From: Vulcanimicrobiia bacterium
GTDB lineage: Bacteria; Eremiobacterota; Eremiobacteria; Baltobacterales; Baltobacteraceae
Direction of reading: 5' to 3'
NCBI GenBank assembly: GCA_024281135.1
Contig: JAMXLG010000035.1
Span: 1 to 20,231 of the forward strand
DNA length: 20,231 bases
The notes beneath the pieces are model-generated. The model was not told the DNA's origin and ran no database searches. It saw nothing but the letters and a program-made list of their open reading frames with translations. The first letter of the stretch is position 1. Each line of letters begins with the position of its first letter. The translations under genes were made by a program, and so were the position numbers. Shown in pieces: positions 6,734 through 14,776 of the stretch.

Positions 6734-6749
6734 ACGCCTAAATATTGCT
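6716..6749. promoter_or_regulatory. Shared 34-bp operator/promoter element, copy A
   Basis: Divergent regulatory region between the DDAH-like gene (-) and the epimerase gene (+). It matches copy B at 10455-10488 in 28 of 34 positions. Core: TATTTTGT, 8-base spacer, CCTAAATA, an imperfect inverted repeat (6721-6744). The spacer contains the minus-strand ATG (6731-6733). TATTTT and TATTTA can act as -10 boxes on the plus and minus strand respectively. The epimerase ATG at 6773 has GAAAGGAAG about 11 bases upstream. Confidence 0.6.
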
Positions 6750-6772
6750 TCCGAAAGGAAGAACCCCCTGTA

Positions 6773-7789
6773 ATGGAAGTTTCCGTTCGCACCGAGACAT
6801 GGGCATTTCGCTATCCCTTCCGCATCACCGGATACGTGTGGACCAGTTGTGAGGTCGTCGTCGCCGAAGTCACGGACGACCGTCAACGCGGACGAGGTGA
6901 AGCCCTGGGCGTGTACTACCACGATGAAACCGCCGCGAGCATAAGCGCGCAAATCATTGCCGCCGCGCAACGCGCGGACACCGTTGCCGGGCTCGCCCAA
7001 GTCGCGGCGTCGCTGCCGCCCGGCGGCGCAAAAAACGCGCTTGACTGCGCGCTGTGGGAACTCCGCGCACGGCAAGAAGCCGTGCCGGTTTGGCGACTCG
7101 CGCAATTACCGTCCGCTCCGCGTCCGGTCCAAACGACGTGCACGGTCGGCGCGGCGGATCCGGAAGACATGGCCTCGCGCGCCCGCGAGTTTGCCACCGC
7201 GACGGCACTCAAACTGAAACTGACCGGTGACGGCCGCGACGCCGAACGCGTCCGCGCTGTTCGCGACGTGCGTCCCGACGTGTGGCTGGGCGTCGACGGC
7301 AATCAAGGACTCACGCGCGCTTCGCTCGAGACGCTGCTTCCTACGTTCGTAGAATGTGGCGTGCAACTCGTCGAACAGCCGCTCCCGCTCACGCGCGATG
7401 CGGATCTCGACGGTCTCAAGTCACCGATTCCCATCGCCGCCGATGAAAGCGTGCAAACGCTGAACGATATCGAGGGACTCGTCGGACGCTTCGACACCAT
7501 CAACATTAAACTCGACAAGTGCGGCGGACTCACCGATGCGCTGCGCATGCAAGCCCGAGCCCGTGAACTGGGCCTCGGCGTGATGGTCGGGTGCATGGGA
7601 GGCACGTCGCTCTCGATGGCTCCGGCGTTTATCGTCGCGCAGCGTTGCGATATTACCGATCTCGACGGACCGCTTCTTCTCGCTTCCGACCGGTCGCCGT
7701 CCGCGGTCTACCGCAACGGCTGCATTGACTGCCCCGAAGATGTGTGGGGCTGGGTACCCTCACTCACCACCCAAGACGTGGAGCGTTGA
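6773..7789 (+). CDS. Dipeptide epimerase (enolase superfamily, L-Ala-D/L-Glu epimerase-like)
   Basis: Enolase-superfamily enzyme of 338 aa that should racemise the C-terminal residue of a dipeptide by 1,1-proton transfer; the family type enzyme is L-Ala-D/L-Glu epimerase of murein-peptide recycling. An N-terminal capping domain (about 1-115) precedes the barrel. Visible catalytic elements are the K-x-K pair K147/K149 in ALKLKL, metal ligands D175 (GVDGNQ), E201 (VEQP) and D224 (AADES), and the opposite-face base K246 in NIKLDKCGG. The GCMGGTSLSMAPA segment fits the substrate-specificity loop region. Residue specificity cannot be read from sequence, and other epimerases of this group act on varied dipeptides. 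ATG 6773 has a GAAAGGAAG ribosome site. Its stop is one base from the next start, so the two genes form an operon. Confidence 0.9.
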   Translation: MEVSVRTETWAFRYPFRITGYVWTSCEVVVAEVTDDRQRGRGEALGVYYHDETAASISAQIIAAAQRADTVAGLAQVAASLPPGGAKNALDCALWELRARQEAVPVWRLAQLPSAPRPVQTTCTVGAADPEDMASRAREFATATALKLKLTGDGRDAERVRAVRDVRPDVWLGVDGNQGLTRASLETLLPTFVECGVQLVEQPLPLTRDADLDGLKSPIPIAADESVQTLNDIEGLVGRFDTINIKLDKCGGLTDALRMQARARELGLGVMVGCMGGTSLSMAPAFIVAQRCDITDLDGPLLLASDRSPSAVYRNGCIDCPEDVWGWVPSLTTQDVER

Positions 7790-7790
7790 T

Positions 7791-8894
7791 ATGATCGGAC
7801 TTTCATTCATACTCGCCGCCGCGCTGAACGCAACGCAAACATCGGCGATCAGCTCCATCGTTCAGGAAGCGATGGCGAAGCAGCATTTGACGGGCGTCGA
7901 GGTCGGCGTCGGGCGTAACGGTACGCTCTTATATTCGGCAGGCTACGGCTTGCGTAACCGCTCGGCGAACCTTCCGGTAACAAACGACACCGTCTTCGCG
8001 ATTGGTTCGATCACCAAGCAATTCACCGCCGCCGGCGTCATGCTGCTCGTGCAACGCGGCCTCGTCTCGCTCGATGCGCCCCTCTCACGCTATCTCCCGG
8101 ACATCCCGCACGCACGCGAGATTACCGTACGCGAGCTGCTCGATCAGACAACCGGCCTCCACGATTATCTCGAAGACAAACAGCTCTTCGGATCGCTCGT
8201 CGACGCAAGTATAAAGACGCACCCCATTTCATATTACGTCGAAATCGGAGCAAAACAGCCGCTGCAATTCAAGCCCGGAACGAAGTGGGCGTACAGCAAC
8301 ACGAACTACGCGATCCTCGGAATGCTAACCGCAAAGATGAGCGGCAAACCGTACGAATCGTACATCCAATCGACGATTCTCGTTCCGCACGATCTCAGTG
8401 CCACGGAATTCATGGCGTACGCCCCGCCGTCGGGAACGAATGTTTCCGAAGGGTACGATTACAAGCAAAACCATTTCGTCACGCTCCCGCGCTACAACAT
8501 GTCATGGGCGAACTCCGCCGGAGCGCTCGCCTCAAACGCGCAGAACCTGGTTCGCTGGGACGGAGCGTTCTTTTCAGACAAGGTGCTCGACGCCGCCGGC
8601 GTACACTCGGCGACGACGCCGCCCCCCGGCATCCAAATGCTCTCCACGAAAAAGGACGCCCGCAATAATCTCGCTCTCGGGTACGCATTCGGCTGGGTTC
8701 AAGGCACCGACGAAGGCCGTCGCCTCATCTGGCACAACGGCGGAACCCTCGGCGCAAGAGCAATGAATCTCGTCTTCCCAGCTGACGGCCTCGAAATCGT
8801 CGTCCTCACCAATCAAACAACAGCCGATCCCGAATCAATTGCCCTGCGCATCGCCCGAGTGCTGTATTCGCCAAGTTCCAACGTTCCACACTGA
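7791..8894 (+). CDS. Serine hydrolase, beta-lactamase/penicillin-binding fold (class C-like)
   Basis: SxxK-type serine hydrolase of 367 aa, related to class C beta-lactamases, D-aminopeptidases and EstB-like esterases. The catalytic motifs are S73-I-T-K76, Y168-S-N170 and H315-N-G-G318, the last replacing the KTG triad as is common in the esterase/peptidase branch. A short hydrophobic N-terminus (MIGLSFILAAALNA) may be a weak signal peptide, so export is likely but not certain. ATG 7791 follows the epimerase stop by one base. Pairing with a dipeptide epimerase argues for peptide or D-amino-acid peptide hydrolysis rather than antibiotic resistance. The last 60 bases overlap the 3' end of the convergent binding-protein gene. 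Confidence 0.88.
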   Translation: MIGLSFILAAALNATQTSAISSIVQEAMAKQHLTGVEVGVGRNGTLLYSAGYGLRNRSANLPVTNDTVFAIGSITKQFTAAGVMLLVQRGLVSLDAPLSRYLPDIPHAREITVRELLDQTTGLHDYLEDKQLFGSLVDASIKTHPISYYVEIGAKQPLQFKPGTKWAYSNTNYAILGMLTAKMSGKPYESYIQSTILVPHDLSATEFMAYAPPSGTNVSEGYDYKQNHFVTLPRYNMSWANSAGALASNAQNLVRWDGAFFSDKVLDAAGVHSATTPPPGIQMLSTKKDARNNLALGYAFGWVQGTDEGRRLIWHNGGTLGARAMNLVFPADGLEIVVLTNQTTADPESIALRIARVLYSPSSNVPH

Positions 8895-10472
8895 CGACGT
8901 CGGCGCTGGATCAACGCCGATAAGCGAATCGATGTGAACCGCGACGTGCCCTTGCTGCCAAAGTGCAATCAAGGGCACTTCTTCTGCAAGGCGCCGTTGG
9001 ATCACGATCGACTGCCGCCGTCGTTCGTTCCAATCATAGCTCGCGACCGACGCAGCATCCGCTGCACTCACTTGTGAATCGCAGAAGCGCGAAATATTGA
9101 ACCCGTTCGGCGGCATCTGGTCGCAACCGAAGAACCAGCTCAAATCCGGATCGGTCGGCCCAGTCAGTTGCACGAACGACATCTCGAATTTGCCTCCGAG
9201 CAGCGGACCGCCGATATGAGCCGGCGCCGTGAAAATCTGTGTCGAATACCCACGCATCGCGAGTCTCACGCCGAGCGTTCGCATCGCTTGCTGCAACAAA
9301 ACGCCGAAGTCCGTGCCCTCCGCCTCTTGCAGATCGTAGGCGTAGTCGAGTTCCAACGGCACGCCGTCACGCGAGCGCACGCCGCCCGGCCCGTCGCGCC
9401 AGCCTGCCTCATCCAGTAACGCCTTCGCGCGCGTAACGTCGAAGGGCAATTGCTTCACCGACGGATCGTACGTCGCGCCGAAGAGACCTGCAGGAGCGTT
9501 CCTAGTTGACTCCGTGCCCCTCGATGCATCGTGAACGATGCGCGCATAGTCAATACCTTGCGCAAGCGCGCGCCGCACTCGCACGTCACTGAGGGGCGCA
9601 CTCGCCACGTTGAAAATAAGCAATGCCGCTCCGCCGGCGTCGACTTTCGACGCTGTCACGCCCGGAATCGGATGAAAGTCGTGCGCGTATTGGGCTTGCG
9701 TCACAAACGCTGAGTCCAGTTCGCCCGTGCGTACTTGCTCGTAGAGGGTCGACACGATCGGCACGGACTTCATCGTCAAATGCGCGATCGCGGGTGCGCC
9801 GCGGAAGTACAGCGGGTTTGCGGCAAAACGGATGTAATCGCCGTGCGACCACTCCTCGACGCGATAAGGTCCGCTGCCGACCGGCATCGTGTTAAACGCG
9901 GCGTGATTGACGTCGCGCTCGTGTACTAACACGTGCTTCGGCAGCACCGGGTAATTGTTGTCTGGTGCAAAAAAATTCGAGAAAAGCGGCGAGAACCGGC
10001 GCTTCAACCGTACGCGAACGGTGTACAGATCGGGGGCACTCACGCTCTCAATTTCGTCATAATCAGTACGCGATGGAACGTTGATCGACGGATTCATGAC
10101 CAGTCCGTAGCTGTACACGACGTCGGCTGCGGTGAGCGGCTGGCCGTCTTGCCATTTTACGCCGTGACGCAGATGGTATGTCACCGTAAGTCCGTCGGCC
10201 GAGACGCCGCCATTGCGCCGGCTCGGAATCGCCTCCGCCAAGTCAGGCTGCAACCGGCCGTTCGAATCGATCGTCAGGAGATAGGAAAAAATGACCGGCC
10301 CGATCGTCGCCGAGATCGTACCCTCTTCCAGCAGTGGATTGAGCGTATGCGGTTCAAAGGGTATGCCCATCGTCAAGGACGTGGGGTCGGAACGATGCGC
10401 GCCCTTGGTGCAGCTGGTGAGTATCAGGGCGGAGGCGAAAACGACTGCGCAAAAGATGATATTTTGGCGCAT
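8835..10472 (-). CDS. Oligopeptide ABC transporter substrate-binding lipoprotein (SBP_bac_5)
   Basis: Extracytoplasmic solute-binding protein of family 5 (DppA/OppA type), 545 aa, capturing peptides for ABC import. The N-terminus is a lipoprotein signal: MRQNII, a hydrophobic stretch, then LILTSC with the lipidated Cys at residue 21. The mature part shows family features such as GIPFEPHTLNPLLEEGT, YHLRHGVKWQDGQPLTAADV, VGSGPYRVEEW and LAQGIDYARIV. ATG 10472 is chosen because it begins the signal peptide; the frame remains open upstream but encodes no sensible protein. No ribosome site is present, and TATTTT lies five bases before the ATG, again consistent with a leaderless mRNA. No permease or ATPase gene is in the window, so partners must be elsewhere. 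The gene is divergent from the M81 peptidase, and the two share an operator-like inverted repeat. Confidence 0.92.
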   Translation of the reverse strand: MRQNIIFCAVVFASALILTSCTKGAHRSDPTSLTMGIPFEPHTLNPLLEEGTISATIGPVIFSYLLTIDSNGRLQPDLAEAIPSRRNGGVSADGLTVTYHLRHGVKWQDGQPLTAADVVYSYGLVMNPSINVPSRTDYDEIESVSAPDLYTVRVRLKRRFSPLFSNFFAPDNNYPVLPKHVLVHERDVNHAAFNTMPVGSGPYRVEEWSHGDYIRFAANPLYFRGAPAIAHLTMKSVPIVSTLYEQVRTGELDSAFVTQAQYAHDFHPIPGVTASKVDAGGAALLIFNVASAPLSDVRVRRALAQGIDYARIVHDASRGTESTRNAPAGLFGATYDPSVKQLPFDVTRAKALLDEAGWRDGPGGVRSRDGVPLELDYAYDLQEAEGTDFGVLLQQAMRTLGVRLAMRGYSTQIFTAPAHIGGPLLGGKFEMSFVQLTGPTDPDLSWFFGCDQMPPNGFNISRFCDSQVSAADAASVASYDWNERRRQSIVIQRRLAEEVPLIALWQQGHVAVHIDSLIGVDPAPTSSVWNVGTWRIQHSGDAQGN

Positions 10473-10488
10473 AGACCAAAATACTGCT
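10455..10488. promoter_or_regulatory. Shared 34-bp operator/promoter element, copy B (perfect inverted repeat)
   Basis: Lies between the binding-lipoprotein gene (-) and the M81 peptidase gene (+). Core: TATTTTGG, 8-base spacer, CCAAAATA, a perfect 8-8-8 inverted repeat (10460-10483), with the minus-strand ATG (10470-10472) in the spacer. It matches copy A in 28 of 34 positions. The half-sites also supply TATTTT boxes on both strands. It is either a repressor site, a bidirectional promoter, or both. Confidence 0.65.
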
Positions 10489-10523
10489 CGAACGAAGCCC
10501 GGTCCTACCGCGGGAGAGTCCGT

Positions 10524-11987
10524 TTGAGAATTTTCACCGCCGCCCTCGTTACCGAGACCAATACGTTCTCGCCCATTCCAACCGGTCGGGCGTCCTTCGC
10601 AATGAATCGGATCAGCGACGACGAGCCCTTCCCCGATTTCGCGTCCTTGTTTGTCTGGCGTGATATGGCGGCCGCCGATGGACACGAGGTGATCGAAAGC
10701 GTCGCTGCGATTGCAGAACCCGCCGGCAAAACGGTGCGGGCCGTTTATGAAGAGTTACGCGATCGCTTACTACACGATCTGCGTGCTGCCATGCCGGTCG
10801 ACGTCGTCCTCCTCTATCTTCACGGTGCCATGGTCGCCGAAGGCTACGACGATTGCGAAGGCGACGTACTCGAGCGTGTTCGCGCAATCGCCGCTAGCGC
10901 GACCGTCGGCGCGGAACTGGATTTACACGCACACCTCACCGACGCCATGTGCGAGGCGGCCAACGTCATCGTCGCCTATAAAGAATATCCGCACGTCGAT
11001 ATTGTCGATCGTGCGGTCGACCTCTATCGCCTCTGCACGCGCGCAGCCGCAGGACTCATCGCGCCCGCGAGTTCGCTCTACGACTGCCGCGCCAACGGAC
11101 TCTTTCCGACGACGCGCGAGCCGATGCGCAGCTTTGTCGACGACATGCGCGCCCGCGAGGGAGACGACATTCTTTCACTCAGCTTCGTACACGGATTTCC
11201 GTACGGCGACGTTCCCGGCGCGGGAGCAAAAATGCTCGCAATTGCTGACCGCGACGGTGACCTCGCCTCGCGCACCGCGGAAGAATTCGGCAAACGATTC
11301 ACGAGCATACGCGAAGAAGCGGCGTTGCAATCGATGCCGTTTGAAGACGCGATCGATCTCGCACTCTCCGATGCCGTAGGCGCAACGGTGATCGCCGACG
11401 TGGCCGACAATGCCGGCGGCGGCGCACCCGGAGACAGTACCTTCGTGCTCCAATATCTTTTGGATCGCGCAGCGAAACATGTCGTTTCCGGAACGTACTA
11501 CGATCCGATAGCCGTCGAGATGTGTTTCGAAGCGGGTACGGGCGCGACATTAGCGCTCCGAATCGGAGGCAAACTTGGCCCGGCTTCCGGCATGCCGGTC
11601 GACGTCGACGTCACGGTTCGCGCGTTGAGCGAGCGCCACGTTCAAGACGCGATGGATGACTCGGGCGTCGTGCCGTTAGGACGCAGCGCGTGGGTGCACG
11701 CGCGCGGAATCGACCTCGTGCTGGTCTCGATCCGGTCGCAGGTGTTCGGGCCGACCGCGTTCACGAATCTCGGCATCGACCTGCGACGAGCGAAAATCAT
11801 CATCGTAAAATCCACGCACCATTTTTACGGAAAGTTTGCGCCGCTCGCATCGCGCGTGCTCTACGCCGATAGCCCCGGTGCATTGCGTACCGATTTTGCA
11901 GCGATTCCCTACCAAAAGCGCGATTTAGACTATTGGCCGCGCACCGAGAGGACTTCGCACGTCGCGCACCTTAATCGCGCAAAATGA
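10524..11987 (+). CDS. M81 family metallopeptidase (MlrC-like)
   Basis: Zinc metallopeptidase of family M81, 487 aa; the best-known member, MlrC (microcystinase C), cleaves small linear peptides from microcystin. The sequence carries the N-terminal signature ETNTFSP (11-17), a metal-site segment ELDLHAHLTD (131-140), AYKEYPHVD (151-159), DVADNAGGGAPGD (292-304) and KSTHHFYGKFAPLA (429-442). Length is normal for the family. No signal peptide is seen, so it should act in the cytosol on imported peptides. I chose TTG 10524 because it gives MRIFTAAL, the usual family beginning, with GGGAG about six to seven bases upstream; the frame stays open further upstream without a plausible protein. It overlaps the XRE-cupin gene as ATGA. 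Confidence 0.93.
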   Translation: MRIFTAALVTETNTFSPIPTGRASFAMNRISDDEPFPDFASLFVWRDMAAADGHEVIESVAAIAEPAGKTVRAVYEELRDRLLHDLRAAMPVDVVLLYLHGAMVAEGYDDCEGDVLERVRAIAASATVGAELDLHAHLTDAMCEAANVIVAYKEYPHVDIVDRAVDLYRLCTRAAAGLIAPASSLYDCRANGLFPTTREPMRSFVDDMRAREGDDILSLSFVHGFPYGDVPGAGAKMLAIADRDGDLASRTAEEFGKRFTSIREEAALQSMPFEDAIDLALSDAVGATVIADVADNAGGGAPGDSTFVLQYLLDRAAKHVVSGTYYDPIAVEMCFEAGTGATLALRIGGKLGPASGMPVDVDVTVRALSERHVQDAMDDSGVVPLGRSAWVHARGIDLVLVSIRSQVFGPTAFTNLGIDLRRAKIIIVKSTHHFYGKFAPLASRVLYADSPGALRTDFAAIPYQKRDLDYWPRTERTSHVAHLNRAK

Positions 11988-12535
11988 AAGATGTAGCGGT
12001 CCCCGACGTCGGCACGATTCTCAAGCGTCTGCGCGAGCGCAATCGCGTTACCGTTCGCGACGTGGCCGACGCCACAGGGCTCTCGGCATCGTTCATCCGC
12101 GCGCTCGAACGCGGCGAAACCGATATCTCTCTCGGCCGCGCCGCCCGTTTGGCAAAATTCTTCGATTACGATCTCGGCTCGTTCTTGGGATTCAGCGCGC
12201 AGAGTTCGCGCCCGACGTTCATGGGTCCGGAAACGCGGAAGAAAGTCAATCGCGGACGCGGTATCGACTACGAGGCGATTCACCTGCCGGGCGTCGACCT
12301 CGACTTTATCGCGCTGAATCTCGCACCGCGCACCAAGTTCAAAAACGAGCTCGCGCACGAAGGTATCGACGTCATCTATGTGATCGACGGCGAGATTATC
12401 GTGGTGGTCAACGGCATCGACTATCCGATGACCGCGGGCGAGTGCTGTGTCTTTGCCGCCGGCTATCCGCACTCGGTGCGCAACGACTCCGGCCGCCAGG
12501 CGCGGGCCATTTCTCTGACCACCGGCCGCATGTAA
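11984..12535 (+). CDS. XRE-family transcriptional regulator with C-terminal cupin sensor
   Basis: DNA-binding regulator of 183 aa. Residues 10-64 form a helix-turn-helix (GTILKRLRERNRVTVRDVAD, then GLSASFIRALERGETD). The C-terminal half is a cupin barrel (about 105-178, YVIDGEIIVVVNGIDYPMTA, then AGYPHSVRND) that should bind a small ligand or metal. Regulators of this shape commonly control amino-acid, polyamine or peptide catabolism next to their own gene. The start codon overlaps the M81 stop as ATGA, so translation is coupled. It is the most obvious local candidate for binding the shared inverted repeats at 6716-6749 and 10455-10488, but that is inference. Confidence 0.9.
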   Translation: MKDVAVPDVGTILKRLRERNRVTVRDVADATGLSASFIRALERGETDISLGRAARLAKFFDYDLGSFLGFSAQSSRPTFMGPETRKKVNRGRGIDYEAIHLPGVDLDFIALNLAPRTKFKNELAHEGIDVIYVIDGEIIVVVNGIDYPMTAGECCVFAAGYPHSVRNDSGRQARAISLTTGRM

Positions 12536-12554
12536 ACTCCAGCGCCTCGCCAAT

Positions 12555-12575
12555 ATATCGCTCTATGAGCGATAT
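12555..12575. promoter_or_regulatory. Perfect 8-5-8 inverted repeat around the start codon of the second serine hydrolase
   Basis: ATATCGCT, loop CTATG, AGCGATAT. The ATG (12565-12567) sits in the loop. It could be a DNA operator or an mRNA hairpin that displays or hides the start codon. TATATC five bases before the ATG could also be a -10 box, and no ribosome site is present. The half-site sequence differs from the two shared 34-bp elements. Confidence 0.5.
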
Positions 12576-14310
12576 TTCGTCTGCATTGGCCGGCTACCGC
12601 GTTCCCGGCCTCGGTTACGCTCTTCTCATCGACGGTCGCGAAGCGGACTGCCGGGGATTCGGCGTACGCAACATCGAGCGCAACGATCCCGTCGACGCCG
12701 ATACGCTTTTTGCCATCGGTTCTGTTTCAAAGTCGTTCACCAGCGCGGCGATCGCTATGCTCGTCGACGAAGGTAAGATCGATTGGGACACACGCGTGAT
12801 CGATCGCCTGCCGTCGTTCCGCATGTTCGATCCGTACGTCACGCGTGAATTGACGGTGCGCGATTTACTCGTTCATCGCAGTGGTCTCGCGCGCGGAGAT
12901 TTCATGTGGTATAAGAGCGCGTACACGATCGACGAAGTGTTGGCCCGCGCGCAGCATCTCGAGCCGAGCTGGGGCTTCCGCACGGCCTTCGGCTATCAAA
13001 ACATTATGTACGTCGCGGCCGGCGAGTTGATCCGCGCCGCGAGCGGCTTGTCTTGGGATGAGTTCATCAAGCAGCGGATCCTCGAGCCGCTCGCCATGAA
13101 CCGCAGCCACGTTCATCCGCAGTACATCTCCGATATGTCGAACGTCGCCAAACCGCACGCCGAGCTCGAACCTGGAACGGTTCGCACGATCCCTCATGAC
13201 TACGGCACGAACTCCAACGCTGCGGGCTCGATTTATTCGAGCGCCCGCGACATGCTCCGGTGGCTCCGGTTCAATCTCGGCGATGGGACGATCGATGGAA
13301 AGCGGCTGATGACGTCCGGATCGATGCACGCGCTGCATACGCCGCAGATGCTGATCGCGTATGCCTCCCCGTGGAGCGAGATGTTTCCCGATGCATCGTT
13401 TTTGAGCTACGGATATGGGTGGTTTCTCTTCTCCTACCGCGGTGAAGCGGTGATCACGCACAGCGGAAACATCGACGGAATGACGGCTGTCGCATGCGTG
13501 GTGCCGCGTATCGGCTTCGGATTCACGGCTCTAGCAAACGCCGACGTCAGCGCGCTGCCGCATGCGCTCCTCTATCGCGCGCTCGACGATGTGCTCGGGG
13601 GTGGTTCGACGAATTGGCTCGTGCACTTCAAAGAACAGCGCGACGAAGCCCAAGAGCGCCTTGAATTCATGCGTCGCGAGCGCGAAAGTGCACGCGTCGA
13701 CGAGACCATGGCGTCGCGCCCACTCTCGGCGTACACCGGCACTTACGACGACGCATTTTACGGCAGAGCTACCGTAAGCAGCAACGGCGACGGACTCGCG
13801 TTGCAATTCGTCGGGCTCAACGGGCGCCTCGAGCACGAACACTTCGACGTCTTCGTCCTTCGTCCCGAGAATGAACTCTTCGTCAAGTATCAGCCGACGG
13901 TGCGCTTCGATCGGAACGAATTCGGCGAACCCTCAGCACTGACGGTCAATATTCTCGGCGCGCTCGAACTGCACCTCAAGCGCAACGAGAACGCAGAGCA
14001 AGCCGAAGCAAAACCCGCCGACCGAGCGCCGATGCTCGGAAACTACACCTCGCGGTCGTTTGGTACCATCGCAATCGAAGAACTTGGTGACACGATGAAG
14101 GTCACGCTTCCGGGCGCTCTCGCGGGCGCTCAAACGAGCGAGAAAGTGTTCACGCTCGTTCCGCTCGCACCCGATTCTGCCGCGATCGAAGGAACGGGGC
14201 TGATCTTTCGCTTCAGCGGATTGAAGGACGGACGCTTCGCCGAACTCGACGTATGCGTGCCGCATCAGATGCCAATGCGCTTCACGACACTTCACGCGCA
14301 CGCGAAATAA
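12565..14310 (+). CDS. Serine hydrolase, beta-lactamase fold with C-terminal DUF3471-like domains
   Basis: SxxK serine hydrolase of 581 aa. The catalytic domain (about 1-345) shows S53-V-S-K56, Y144-Q-N146 and H299-S-G301. After a charged helical linker (about 355-385), a beta-rich domain [19 protein letters not shown] resembles DUF3471, and a further similar unit begins near [17 protein letters not shown]. The layout is typical of the MlrB/EstB/Pab87-like branch, which cleaves peptides or esters rather than beta-lactams. No signal peptide is visible, so a cytosolic location fits an intracellular peptidase. It follows the XRE-cupin gene by 29 bases and belongs with the M81 gene, giving an MlrC-like plus MlrB-like pair. 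ATG 12565 lies inside a perfect inverted repeat. The frame is open further upstream, but that part is antisense-like to nothing and overlaps the XRE-cupin gene. Confidence 0.88.
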   Translation: MSDISSALAGYRVPGLGYALLIDGREADCRGFGVRNIERNDPVDADTLFAIGSVSKSFTSAAIAMLVDEGKIDWDTRVIDRLPSFRMFDPYVTRELTVRDLLVHRSGLARGDFMWYKSAYTIDEVLARAQHLEPSWGFRTAFGYQNIMYVAAGELIRAASGLSWDEFIKQRILEPLAMNRSHVHPQYISDMSNVAKPHAELEPGTVRTIPHDYGTNSNAAGSIYSSARDMLRWLRFNLGDGTIDGKRLMTSGSMHALHTPQMLIAYASPWSEMFPDASFLSYGYGWFLFSYRGEAVITHSGNIDGMTAVACVVPRIGFGFTALANADVSALPHALLYRALDDVLGGGSTNWLVHFKEQRDEAQERLEFMRRERESARVDETMASRPLSAYTGTYDDAFYGRATVSSNGDGLALQFVGLNGRLEHEHFDVFVLRPENELFVKYQPTVRFDRNEFGEPSALTVNILGALELHLKRNENAEQAEAKPADRAPMLGNYTSRSFGTIAIEELGDTMKVTLPGALAGAQTSEKVFTLVPLAPDSAAIEGTGLIFRFSGLKDGRFAELDVCVPHQMPMRFTTLHAHAK

Positions 14311-14330
14311 CCGCGTGCTACAACCGAGTC

Positions 14331-14774
14331 GTGCAGCAGCCGACTCGCCGGGAAGCCCTCGGAGAGATTCTTGCGTTCGGAACGACTCTTGCCGCCGCGC
14401 CGCGGCTGCTTGCTGCTTCGCCCGACGAGAGGAATGCCACCGTGATCGTGTGCTTGATCCGCTACCAAATCGATCCGTTTCAACTCGATGCCTTCACGCA
14501 ATACGCGACAAACTGGGCGAAGAGCATTCCGCGCTGCGGCGGGCACTTGATCGGCTACTTTCTCCCGCACGAAGGCACGAACGACGTCGCGTGGGGAATC
14601 ATCGGGTTCGATTCGCTCGAAAGTTACGAGAAGTATAAGGCACGGCTCAAAGCCGACCCGGAGGGGACGGCGAATTTCCAATTCGCCCAGTCGAAGCGGT
14701 TCATACTCCGTGAAGAACGTAACTTCGTCCGCCTCGTACCCGGCACATTTGACCTACCCTCGCTGTTAAAGTAG
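14331..14774 (+). CDS. NIPSNAP-family protein, possibly with a Tat-type signal
   Basis: Small protein of 147 aa with a NIPSNAP (dimeric alpha/beta barrel) domain from about residue 38: [38 protein letters not shown], and a conserved tail [11 protein letters not shown]. Function of the family is unclear; members often sit beside catabolic or oxidoreductase genes. Starting at GTG 14331 gives an N-terminal extension with twin arginines (PTRREAL) and a hydrophobic run ending LLAAS, compatible with Tat export. An internal GTG at 14442 would give a cytosolic protein like most relatives. TACAAC lies six bases before GTG 14331, similar to other leaderless-looking starts here. It follows the serine hydrolase by 20 bases and precedes the acylase by two, so it is probably in the same operon. 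Confidence 0.78.
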   Translation: MQQPTRREALGEILAFGTTLAAAPRLLAASPDERNATVIVCLIRYQIDPFQLDAFTQYATNWAKSIPRCGGHLIGYFLPHEGTNDVAWGIIGFDSLESYEKYKARLKADPEGTANFQFAQSKRFILREERNFVRLVPGTFDLPSLLK

Positions 14775-14776
14775 AT

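Noticed and set aside
7791..8894. Antibiotic-resistance class C beta-lactamase
   Set aside because: The KTG motif is replaced by HNGG and the gene is coupled to a dipeptide epimerase, favouring the peptidase/esterase branch.
9933..10523. 197-codon N-terminal extension of the M81 gene
   Set aside because: It runs antisense through the binding-lipoprotein gene; the TTG at 10524 has a ribosome site and gives the family-typical N-terminus.
10473..10685. 71-codon extension of the binding lipoprotein
   Set aside because: It would bury the signal peptide internally; ATG 10472 gives a proper lipoprotein signal.
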